Source of the DNA: Flavobacteriaceae bacterium
GTDB lineage: Bacteria; Bacteroidota; Bacteroidia; Flavobacteriales; Flavobacteriaceae
Direction: 5' to 3'
Assembly: GCA_013001365.1 (NCBI GenBank)
Contig: JABDMQ010000023.1
Span: 1-20,096 of the forward strand
Length of the DNA: 20,096 nt
A program made the translations under genes and the position numbers. How positions within the stretch are numbered: the first letter of the stretch is position 1; every line of letters starts with the position of its first letter. Positions 1-6,552 of the stretch are shown in pieces. The notes below the pieces were generated by a model that was not told the DNA's origin, searched no databases, and was given only the letters and a program-made list of their open reading frames with translations.

Positions 1-578
1 GAACCAATATCATCGTTTTAAGTGATGAAGTATACGAACACATAGTCTTTGATGGTAATGAACACCAAAGCATCTGTTTATTTTCGGACTTGAAATCCCG
101 AAGTTTCATTACAGCTTCATTTGGCAAAGTATTTCATAATACAGGATGGAAAATGGGATACGCTTGCGCGCCAAAAGTCCTGATGACAGAATTTCGAAAG
201 GTACATCAGTTCAATGTGTTTTCGGTTAATCATCCTATTCAAGTGGCATTGACAGAATATCTTAAAGTGCCTTCACGATATCTTGAGTTATCCGAATTCT
301 TCCAGGAAAAAAGGGATTTGTTCTTGAAGTTAATAGATTCATCAAGATTCGGCGTAAAACCCTCAAAAGGAACCTATTTTCAAATCCTTGATTATTCTAA
401 TATTTCACAAGATTCAGATATCGAATATGCCAAGAGACTAACCATCGAAAATGGCTTGGCATCCATTCCTGTTTCCGTTTTCAATGATAAAGGGCTCGAT
501 GAAAAAGTCTTGAGATTCTGTTTTGCCAAGTCAGACGAAACATTGAAAAAAGGAGCAGAAATTTTAAACAAGATCTAA
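1..578 (+). CDS. ybdL: methionine/glutamine aminotransferase, YbdL-type (5' partial)
   Basis: C-terminal half of a fold-type I PLP-dependent aminotransferase. The reading frame is open to the left edge (first full codon at base 3), so the start lies outside the window; a TTG at 90 is internal. The cofactor-binding core is visible. LSDEVYEHIVFDG (about 21-60) carries the Asp and Tyr that contact PLP. ASFGK follows, with the Schiff-base lysine codon at 126-128, then HNTGWKMGY. The stretch RKVHQFNVFSVNHP is typical of E. coli YbdL, which prefers methionine, histidine and aromatic amino acids. From family knowledge it transaminates methionine or glutamine with 2-oxo acids in the cytoplasm. An omega-amidase on the same strand at 2330 fits that role. 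The last 15 bases overlap the 3' end of the convergent acetyltransferase gene. The family is clear; substrate preference is inferred. Confidence 0.9.
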   Translation, partial: TNIIVLSDEVYEHIVFDGNEHQSICLFSDLKSRSFITASFGKVFHNTGWKMGYACAPKVLMTEFRKVHQFNVFSVNHPIQVALTEYLKVPSRYLELSEFFQEKRDLFLKLIDSSRFGVKPSKGTYFQILDYSNISQDSDIEYAKRLTIENGLASIPVSVFNDKGLDEKVLRFCFAKSDETLKKGAEILNKI

Positions 579-1085
579 TCTCATCATCCAATCATATTGT
601 TCGTCCTCTCCAATTAAATAAGGATGTTCTCCAAATTTCTTGAATTTATGTCGTTTATAGAATTCAATGGCCTTTAAGTTCTTTTCCCAGACACCTAACC
701 ATAGGCTACTCGCTCCATGTGCCTTTGACAGGTCGATTACTAAAGACAAGGCCTCTTGCCCAATTTGCTGACCCTGGAATTCTTTCATTACATAAATACG
801 CTCCAGTTCAATGGCATTTATATCAAACTGTTCTTTTTGAGCGTCTTTCCTGTTGATCTTAACATAACCAACCATGCCAAATTCTTCAATAACCATGAAG
901 TAAAATGAAGAGTTAGGGGTCATCAATTCTAACCTCATCTGGTCCTGACTGAAGGCCTTAGCAATGTAATTTTTAAAATCCTCTGGATCATTGTCTTTTT
1001 CAAACGCATCAATAAACGTAGATCTCGAAACCTCGATAAGAGTGTCAAGGTCTTCAATAGTACATTTTTTAAGGATTAGATCCAT
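564..1085 (-). CDS. GNAT N-acetyltransferase, PaiA-like
   Basis: A 173-residue single-domain GNAT acetyltransferase of normal length. Acetyl-CoA binding is marked by LERIYVMKEFQGQQIGQEAL (residues 94-113, the beta4-alpha3 pyrophosphate loop; the first glycine of the usual GxG is Gln107). It is also marked by the motif-B stretch WEKNLKAIEFYKRHKF (133-148). The N-terminal TFIDAFEKDNDPEDF and the WLGVWEKN segment resemble Bacillus PaiA, a spermidine/spermine acetyltransferase, so a small polyamine-like substrate is plausible but not shown. The start lies 4 bases after the stop of the upstream serine hydrolase, so the two are probably co-transcribed. The 3' end overlaps the end of the convergent aminotransferase gene by 15 bases. 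Fold confidence is high; substrate is uncertain. Confidence 0.88.
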   Translation of the reverse strand: MDLILKKCTIEDLDTLIEVSRSTFIDAFEKDNDPEDFKNYIAKAFSQDQMRLELMTPNSSFYFMVIEEFGMVGYVKINRKDAQKEQFDINAIELERIYVMKEFQGQQIGQEALSLVIDLSKAHGASSLWLGVWEKNLKAIEFYKRHKFKKFGEHPYLIGEDEQYDWMMRLDLV

Positions 1086-1089
1086 AGAA

Positions 1090-2250
1090 CTAGTTTAGGG
1101 CTGCTGTTACTTTACGCATGAAATCCCCGATCTTTGATGGTTCTAGCCATCGCGTAACGACTACCATATTATTTTCCTTATCAATAACAATGAAGTTTCC
1201 ACCAAAACCGGCCGCATAAAAGAGGCTCTCGGACAAGCCTTCCCAATGGCGACTTCCTTTTTTGTTCAACCACCACATATAGCCATAATTGGCGTTTGGA
1301 ATTGAAGGCCTAACTGCTTTCTCTATCCATTCACTACTTATAAGTTGCTCGTCATTCCATTTTCCATCATTCATGAACAATAGCCCGAAACGTGCCAGGT
1401 CTTCAGCAGAAATAAAGATTCCAGCACCGGAATGACCACCTCCAGTTACGGATTTCATATTGATTCCATCGATTTCTGTCCATGCATTCTTATAGCCATG
1501 CCATCGCCATGTGGTGGATGCGCCAATTGGGTCCATAATGTGCTTTTTGAGGACTTGAGGTAATGGCTTCCTCCAGACATGGGTCAATGAATAGGCAAGT
1601 ACATTCACACGTACATCATTATATTCCATAACAGTTCCTGGTTCATTCAATTTCCTGAACTTCCAATCATCCAAACCACCATTTCTAGGTGGCCTATCAG
1701 CCCAATCCTTGCCTCCCCAAAGTTCTCCTGACCAATCCGAATTCTGTTGCAACAAATGCTGCCAAGTGATCATACTATTATGTTCTCCATCAAAGGTGCC
1801 ATCCCAGATGTAATTGATCACATTATCTGTGTCGTTTGCAATTAACTTGTGGTCATAGGCCAGACCAGCAACGGTAGAAAGAAAGCTTTTGGTAACGCTA
1901 AATGTCATGTCCACCCGTTTCGTTTCTCCCCATTTGGCAACCATATAACCGTTCTTAAGAATTATTCCTGCAGGACCTCCTCGTTTTTTGGTTGGTCCAA
2001 GGATCTCATGAAAAGGCTCTCTTTCAAACCCTTTTAAAATGGCAATTCGTAAATCCCTCGACCCACTGTATTCATTTGCCTCTGCAAACTCAATAGCTTC
2101 ATTGAGTTTGATTGCATTAAATCCTGAATCTGATGGATCTTGTGTTTCCCAGGTTGTATTTCGCTCTGGAAAATAGACGCTGTTTTGAGACAAGGCATGA
2201 TTCCAAGTAATCAAAATGAAAAAAAAGAAATATAGGCTGGTTTTAGTCAT
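1090..2250 (-). CDS. secreted serine hydrolase, class C beta-lactamase family
   Basis: A 386-residue serine hydrolase of the beta-lactamase/penicillin-binding-protein superfamily (COG1680 type). A signal peptide covers about residues 1-21 (hydrophobic run, then ALSQ), so it is exported. The nucleophile motif SxxK is Ser118-Val-Thr-Lys121 in TFSVTKSFLS. The second motif is Tyr210 in EYNDVRVN. A glycine-rich GFGGN near residue 348 sits where the third active-site strand is expected. Family members act as esterases, peptidases or, rarely, beta-lactamases; nothing here fixes the substrate. It is first in a two-gene minus-strand unit with the acetyltransferase (4-base gap). The start is preceded by an A/T-rich tract without a Shine-Dalgarno, usual for this group. 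Its promoter must lie in the 79-base divergent gap shared with the omega-amidase gene. Confidence 0.88.
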   Translation of the reverse strand: MTKTSLYFFFFILITWNHALSQNSVYFPERNTTWETQDPSDSGFNAIKLNEAIEFAEANEYSGSRDLRIAILKGFEREPFHEILGPTKKRGGPAGIILKNGYMVAKWGETKRVDMTFSVTKSFLSTVAGLAYDHKLIANDTDNVINYIWDGTFDGEHNSMITWQHLLQQNSDWSGELWGGKDWADRPPRNGGLDDWKFRKLNEPGTVMEYNDVRVNVLAYSLTHVWRKPLPQVLKKHIMDPIGASTTWRWHGYKNAWTEIDGINMKSVTGGGHSGAGIFISAEDLARFGLLFMNDGKWNDEQLISSEWIEKAVRPSIPNANYGYMWWLNKKGSRHWEGLSESLFYAAGFGGNFIVIDKENNMVVVTRWLEPSKIGDFMRKVTAALN

Positions 2251-2300
2251 TTTTTTTATGAATTAGTTGCGGTTTAAATTACGAATTTAATTTTATGGCT

Positions 2301-2330
2301 TGATTGAAAAAGCGTAATTTTAGTCAATCA
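2301..2330 (+). promoter_or_regulatory. inverted repeat with -7-like element at amidase start
   Basis: A perfect 7-base inverted repeat, TGATTGA (2301-2307) and TCAATCA (2324-2330), whose right arm ends on the A of the amidase start codon. Between the arms lies TAATTTTA (2315-2322), one mismatch from the Bacteroidota -7 consensus TAnnTTTG; no convincing -33 TTTG is seen. It could be a promoter with a flanking operator or a chance repeat in AT-rich DNA. If it is the promoter, the predicted transcript start falls within a few bases of the ATG. Confidence 0.3.
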
Positions 2331-3106
2331 TGAAGCACCTTGAAGTAGCAATAATTCAGTCGAACTTGGTCTGGGAAAACCCTATCCAGAATCGATTGGA
2401 TTTTTCAAGAAAGATCGAGGAAATCGATAAGCAGGTAGACCTTATTGTCCTTCCTGAAATGTTCACCACTGGGTTCACTATGAATCCAAACATTGTTGCA
2501 GAAAATATGACCGGCAACACTGTTGATTGGATGAAACAAATGGCCGAAGAAACACAGGCTGCCATTATGGGAAGCTTAGTCATTTCAGAAAACAACGACT
2601 TCTTTAATCGACTTCTTTTTGTTGAACCCTCTGGAACTTTTCATATCTATGACAAGCGCCATACCTTTACCTTGGCAGGCGAACATTTAGTTTATTCGGC
2701 TGGAAAGAAACACACCTTGGTTGAATATAAAGGTTGGCACATCTTACCTTTGATCTGCTATGACCTTCGGTTTCCAGTTTGGTCGAGAAACACCATGGAT
2801 TATGATCTCTTGATCTATGTGGCCAATTGGCCAAGAACTAGGATAGCAGCTTGGGATGCATTATTAAAGGCACGAGCAATCGAGAATATGAGTTATTGCA
2901 TTGGCGTCAATCGAGTAGGATTGGATGCCAATAACCTAGAGTATCCTGGACATTCTGCAGTCTATGACCTTTTTGGAAATGTTACCGGATCATGTACTGA
3001 TGAAAAGGAAGAAACAGTATTGGTTACCTTATCTAAGGACCATTTGAAAAACTATAGGCAAAAACTTCAATTCTTAAAAGACAGGGATAAATTCAGTTTA
3101 AAGTGA
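2330..3106 (+). CDS. yafV: omega-amidase, YafV/Nit2-type nitrilase family
   Basis: A 258-residue carbon-nitrogen hydrolase with the complete Glu-Lys-Cys triad: Glu43 in VLPEMFTTGF, Lys109 in YDKRHTF, and Cys143 in LICYDLRFPVWSRN. Glu118 in AGEH is the usual second glutamate. The motifs and length match E. coli YafV closely. Family members hydrolyse 2-oxoglutaramate to 2-oxoglutarate and ammonia, and the succinamate analogue. In the cell this pulls glutamine-dependent transamination forward, including recycling of the methionine 2-oxo acid. The YbdL-type aminotransferase at the left edge, on the same strand, is the expected partner; here two opposite-strand genes lie between them. Its end overlaps the convergent Ig-like lipoprotein gene by 14 bases. 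No Shine-Dalgarno precedes the ATG. Confidence 0.93.
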   Translation: MKHLEVAIIQSNLVWENPIQNRLDFSRKIEEIDKQVDLIVLPEMFTTGFTMNPNIVAENMTGNTVDWMKQMAEETQAAIMGSLVISENNDFFNRLLFVEPSGTFHIYDKRHTFTLAGEHLVYSAGKKHTLVEYKGWHILPLICYDLRFPVWSRNTMDYDLLIYVANWPRTRIAAWDALLKARAIENMSYCIGVNRVGLDANNLEYPGHSAVYDLFGNVTGSCTDEKEETVLVTLSKDHLKNYRQKLQFLKDRDKFSLK

Positions 3107-4697
3107 AGGTCTCGATAATATCCCAATTCGCCCTAACTTCAATCATCGCGGGCGAGTAACTAATTCGTTCTGGCTGTATTTTCTTTAAGTAATTTCCTGT
3201 ATCCCATTTCCCGTTTTTATTCGAATCGTATATTACTCGAATAAAATATTTTCCTGCATCCAGATTGTCAAAGTCAAACGGCTGGTTCTTTTCCCCATAT
3301 AATTCGGCTGCAACATTTCCGTTGGCATCTGCCAATTGCACGATTACAGGAAAAACAGCATTCACTAGGTTAATTCTTGCCTTACCATAATCTGATGCAT
3401 TCTTGGTCCTTAAAGAATAAGTCAGTGTGTCGTTCGTGTTTTCGAAGAGGTCTGTAATGGCACCAGGGAGCATCTTTATATTGTAAAGACCGTCTTCCTC
3501 TTTATTGAAATCAAAAATTAGACGATTCTTCAAGGAATCTAAATTTGTGGTATATGACATATTTAACGAATCCTTGTCTATTAAGGTAATAAGTTCATTG
3601 TTAATTGCCTTGAATGGAATTGAACCTTCTATTTCGAAGTCTTCATTCAGCCTAAGGATACCTGATTGAATAGGCTTCACTACCAAAGAATCCTTTAGCA
3701 TATCTCGAACTTTTATATAAATGGAGTCTTTGGCCTTTAAACTCGTTACCCTAAATAATAATGAGTCTAATTCTATTTTTGGCATATACCAAAAGTTCAA
3801 GGTATCTGCATTCGGGTCTTTTGTAATCCGGCTTGTAAACTCCGTAGGGGTTTCGGACAACAATTCGATCTTAAAGTCCTTTTCATTGCCTTCATAGCCA
3901 AAAGCAATTTTATTGCCAGCAGATTGCTTCGGTCTTATGATCTTAGGATCTGGCTCTTCAGTAAATAGCTTTAACTCAAAGGTATTCTGAGTAGGCACAT
4001 CGATGAACTCCTTTTTAAAAGCGATCCTGTCTGCTTTTTGTTCGTACTTGTTACTATTGTTCCCATCTTTCAAAGCAATCATTAAATACTTTCCTGCTTT
4101 AAGGTTCTCTAGTTTGAAAGTGGTCGTACTATCTAAAGTATTGGTTATGTATTTCGGTGGTTTTTTGTAAATGATCGAATCTGTAAAAGTTGAATCTACT
4201 TGATAAAGCATAACCGAAACAAATTCTTCTGGTTTTTTCTTTTCTGCATCAATAATGGTCCCTTCAACGCTAAGTGAATCAATATAGTCACCAGTTGAAA
4301 ACACATAACGGTAAAAAGAATATGGATTGTTCTCATTGTTATCGACAATACTCTCTCCAAAATTAAACGCATAAGTAGTATTGGGTTGAAGTGTGTCAAA
4401 AATCTTGATTTCAATGAACTTACTTGCACTACCAAGAGGGGTAATTGCTGGCTGGGTTTTCATTGGAGGAGAAATGATGAGCTGTTTTTGTAGGTCTTTT
4501 ACCTTGACATATTCGTTGAAATAGATTCTGATCTCGTTCTCATTGAAATTGGTTGAAAAGTTCTCAGGTGATTCCCTGGTTATTACCGGAGGCTCCTTAT
4601 CCTTCTCTCCACCAGAAATCGTTCCTCTGTTAGCACATGTCGATATCATAAAGCCAATAATGGAAGCAAAGACTAATTTCCGGATAAGGTTTTTCAT
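3093..4697 (-). CDS. Ig-like domain lipoprotein of unknown function
   Basis: A 534-residue predicted lipoprotein. The N-terminal hydrophobic segment ends in FMISTC, giving a relaxed Bacteroidota lipobox with acylated Cys21. The mature start CANRGTISGGEKDKEPP is typical of a widespread flavobacterial lipoprotein family. Residues about 36-130 (SPENFSTNFNENEIRIYFNEYV...) look like a bacterial Ig-like SbsA-type domain. The rest is beta-rich, with a C-terminal DSNKNGKWDTGNYL segment (about residues 498-511) like the small calcium-loop or Cna-B-like folds found in such proteins. It probably sits on an outer-membrane leaflet or in the periplasm; no enzymatic motif is visible. comF lies 60 bases upstream on the same strand, so co-transcription is possible. 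The 3' end overlaps the convergent amidase gene by 14 bases. The precise function is unknown. Confidence 0.82.
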   Translation of the reverse strand: MKNLIRKLVFASIIGFMISTCANRGTISGGEKDKEPPVITRESPENFSTNFNENEIRIYFNEYVKVKDLQKQLIISPPMKTQPAITPLGSASKFIEIKIFDTLQPNTTYAFNFGESIVDNNENNPYSFYRYVFSTGDYIDSLSVEGTIIDAEKKKPEEFVSVMLYQVDSTFTDSIIYKKPPKYITNTLDSTTTFKLENLKAGKYLMIALKDGNNSNKYEQKADRIAFKKEFIDVPTQNTFELKLFTEEPDPKIIRPKQSAGNKIAFGYEGNEKDFKIELLSETPTEFTSRITKDPNADTLNFWYMPKIELDSLLFRVTSLKAKDSIYIKVRDMLKDSLVVKPIQSGILRLNEDFEIEGSIPFKAINNELITLIDKDSLNMSYTTNLDSLKNRLIFDFNKEEDGLYNIKMLPGAITDLFENTNDTLTYSLRTKNASDYGKARINLVNAVFPVIVQLADANGNVAAELYGEKNQPFDFDNLDAGKYFIRVIYDSNKNGKWDTGNYLKKIQPERISYSPAMIEVRANWDIIETFTLN

Positions 4698-4756
4698 TCA
4701 ACGAAATGATTTCATGCACAAATTAACGACATATTTCATGTGTAACGAAACAATTT

Positions 4757-5449
4757 CTATGCAATTGCCATCGAAGCAACACTTAACTTATTCTTATATG
4801 TATTTGTTAGCACATTTGCACAGGTCTCAATAGTTGCACCTGTAGTAATTATATCATCCACTAGGAGAATATGTTTACCTGTTAATCGCTCTTCATTTTG
4901 AACCGTAAAAACCTGATAGTCGTTGCCCCATCGAGCTTCACGTTTCTTGAAAACTTGTGAGTTTGTTGTCGAGATTTTTATTAGTACATCATCTACATAA
5001 GGAACGTTCAATGCCTTTGCAATTTGTTGTCCAAATTTTTCAACTTGATTATATCCTCTTTGTCTTAATTTCTTTTTGTGAAGCGGTACTGGAATGACCA
5101 AGTCAATAGAACCGTAGTTGCTTATTGTAGCAAGTTCCCCACCCAACCAATCACCAAATATGCTTCCTATTTCTTCATGACCCCGATATTTTAGGTTATG
5201 CATTAATTGCTGAACGATTCCCTTTTTATGAAATCTTAAAAGTGCTGTTGCGTTTTGCAATTCAAGTCGACCATAAAAGATTTTCTTGACATATTCTGGG
5301 TTATCAAAATGAAAATTGGTTACTGGTAGATCATGACGACAATCCACACATATACGTAAATTCTTTTCAGGAAGAAAATCGCTGCATGCCAAGCAAACAG
5401 GCGGAAAGAACAAGTCGATAATTGGTGTGATCAATTTCATTTGCAGCAT
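4757..5449 (-). CDS. comF: ComF family phosphoribosyltransferase-like protein
   Basis: A 230-residue ComF protein. The N-terminal zinc-binding cysteines are Cys19, Cys22, Cys34 and Cys37 (CLACSDFLPEKNLRICVDC). The type I phosphoribosyltransferase domain follows, with VIPVPLHKKKLRQRGYNQ (118-135) and the PRPP loop LLVDDIITTGAT (195-206). In naturally competent bacteria ComF is a cytoplasmic protein needed for DNA uptake; in Bacteroidota it is near-universal and its role is less clear. The start is ambiguous: Met1 (5449) and Met4 (5440) are both ATG. A -7-like TATATTTA at 5450-5457 directly abuts the first ATG, so a transcript from it would favour Met4, giving MKLITPIIDLFF. It is divergent from the coiled-coil gene, across a 152-base gap. 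Confidence 0.92.
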   Translation of the reverse strand: MLQMKLITPIIDLFFPPVCLACSDFLPEKNLRICVDCRHDLPVTNFHFDNPEYVKKIFYGRLELQNATALLRFHKKGIVQQLMHNLKYRGHEEIGSIFGDWLGGELATISNYGSIDLVIPVPLHKKKLRQRGYNQVEKFGQQIAKALNVPYVDDVLIKISTTNSQVFKKREARWGNDYQVFTVQNEERLTGKHILLVDDIITTGATIETCANVLTNTYKNKLSVASMAIA

Positions 5450-5601
5450 TAAATATACAATTATCGAGTAGATTAGAAATATTCGGGTATTGTAATAAAA
5501 GGCGGGGTCGAATAATTCAACAAATTTATTTTCGCTTTATCGAATAAAATAACCCTAAGCCTTTATAATTCATAGCTTAGCACCAAATTCATTGCAAACT
5601 T

Positions 5602-6489
5602 ATGGTCGTCAACCCTCAGACATTCAACTATAGACTAATCATTGGTGCTTTAATTGTTGCCATGATCGGTCTTGGTGCCTATAGCTATACTAGTTATGTT
5701 GAATTAAAGGATCAAAAGGAATTCTTGATCCAGGAAAAGAAAATTGTCGAGAACGAACTTTCCAAGATCATAGACAGATATGATGAATTAATGTTAGAGA
5801 ATGAGGAAATCCGGGAAGAACTTAAGTCGGCCAAAGAACGCACGCTTAAAATGTTAGATTCCCTTAAACTTCAAGAAGCAAGTGTTTTCATAATCTCAAA
5901 ATACAGGAATCAGGTAGCTTTCCTGCAAGAAGAGCGTGATGAATTAATGACCTTAGCATCCTCATTAAGGAAAGAGAACATAGAGCTCTACCAAGAGCAA
6001 GAGCGTGTTACTAGGCAACTTATAGAGCAGACTGATGAAAATGACCAACTTTCACAGAAAAACATTTTGTTGGCAGAAAACCTGAAAAAAGGCTCTCAGA
6101 TTACGGCAAATTCGTTCACTGCTAAGGCCTTTAAGGTCAGGCCAACTGGTAAAACTATTGAAACCAATAGAGCTAGACGAACAGACTTAATGGAAGTTTG
6201 TTTTACACTTGCGGAGAATGCCTTGGTAGAGAAAGGAGAAAAAGAATTATACATTCAGATATTGAATCCGAATAATAATGTAATCGGAGAGAAGCTGACC
6301 AAAAAATTCGGAGATAATACACTTGTATACAGCATAAAGCAAATCATCGATTACGAGAATCAGGTTTTAGACCTATGCGTCAAGGCAAAGGCGAGTCTTG
6401 ATGAACAGCAATTCGGTCAAGGTACCTACTTTGTCAATGTTTTTCATGATGAAAGAAAGTTAGGAAGTACCACGATTGAATTAAATTGA
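5602..6489 (+). CDS. membrane-anchored coiled-coil protein, unknown function
   Basis: A 295-residue protein that I do not recognise as a named family. One membrane segment lies near the N-terminus (about residues 11-30, RLIIGALIVAMIGLGAYSYT). A long charged heptad-like coiled coil rich in Glu, Lys and Leu follows (about 34-165). The C-terminal domain (about 185-295) is beta-rich, including DLMEVCFTLAEN, ELYIQILNPNNNV and GTYFVNVFHDE. The likely topology is a short cytoplasmic N-terminus, with the coiled coil and C-terminal domain in the periplasm. Similar genes in flavobacteria are sometimes mislabelled as chromosome-partitioning proteins because of the coiled coil; there is no ATPase motif here. 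It stands before glyS on the same strand, but a terminator lies between them, so it is probably its own unit. Confidence 0.75.
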   Translation: MVVNPQTFNYRLIIGALIVAMIGLGAYSYTSYVELKDQKEFLIQEKKIVENELSKIIDRYDELMLENEEIREELKSAKERTLKMLDSLKLQEASVFIISKYRNQVAFLQEERDELMTLASSLRKENIELYQEQERVTRQLIEQTDENDQLSQKNILLAENLKKGSQITANSFTAKAFKVRPTGKTIETNRARRTDLMEVCFTLAENALVEKGEKELYIQILNPNNNVIGEKLTKKFGDNTLVYSIKQIIDYENQVLDLCVKAKASLDEQQFGQGTYFVNVFHDERKLGSTTIELN

Positions 6490-6512
6490 ACAATAGCTTT
6501 TAATATTCTCAT

Positions 6513-6547
6513 AAACCGTTCTTAATTTGGAGCGGTTTTTTATTTTT
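6513..6547 (+). terminator. intrinsic terminator between coiled-coil gene and glyS
   Basis: AAACCG (6513-6518) pairs with CGGTTT (6533-6538). The stem extends inward through T-G, T-A, C-G and T-G pairs to a loop at 6523-6528, giving about a 10-bp stem with two wobbles. A T-rich run (6536-6547) follows. It lies 23 bases after the upstream stop and ends 6 bases before the glyS ATG. It most likely ends the upstream transcript; because of its closeness to glyS, attenuation cannot be excluded. Confidence 0.7.
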
Positions 6548-6548
6548 G
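6541..6548 (+). promoter_or_regulatory. -7-like element TATTTTTG abutting glyS
   Basis: TATTTTTG matches the Bacteroidota -7 consensus TAnnTTTG exactly, but ends only 4 bases before the glyS ATG and shares its T-run with the terminator. No TTTG is seen at the usual spacing (about 19-23 bases upstream); the nearest, 6526-6529, is too close. If used, transcription would start at or next to the ATG. It may be only a by-product of the T-run. Confidence 0.3.
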
Positions 6549-6552
6549 CAGC

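Noticed and set aside
1090..2250. Calling the serine hydrolase an antibiotic-resistance beta-lactamase
   Set aside because: The SxxK and Tyr motifs fit the broad family, most of whose members are esterases or peptidases; nothing specific to beta-lactamases is visible.
4543..4833. Plus-strand open frame of 96 codons
   Set aside because: It spans the start of the Ig-like lipoprotein gene and the end of comF on the other strand, with no recognisable domain.
6490..6552. T-box or other tRNA-sensing leader for glyS
   Set aside because: The gap is only 63 bases, lacks a T-box sequence and specifier stem, and holds just one hairpin; the terminator reading is enough.
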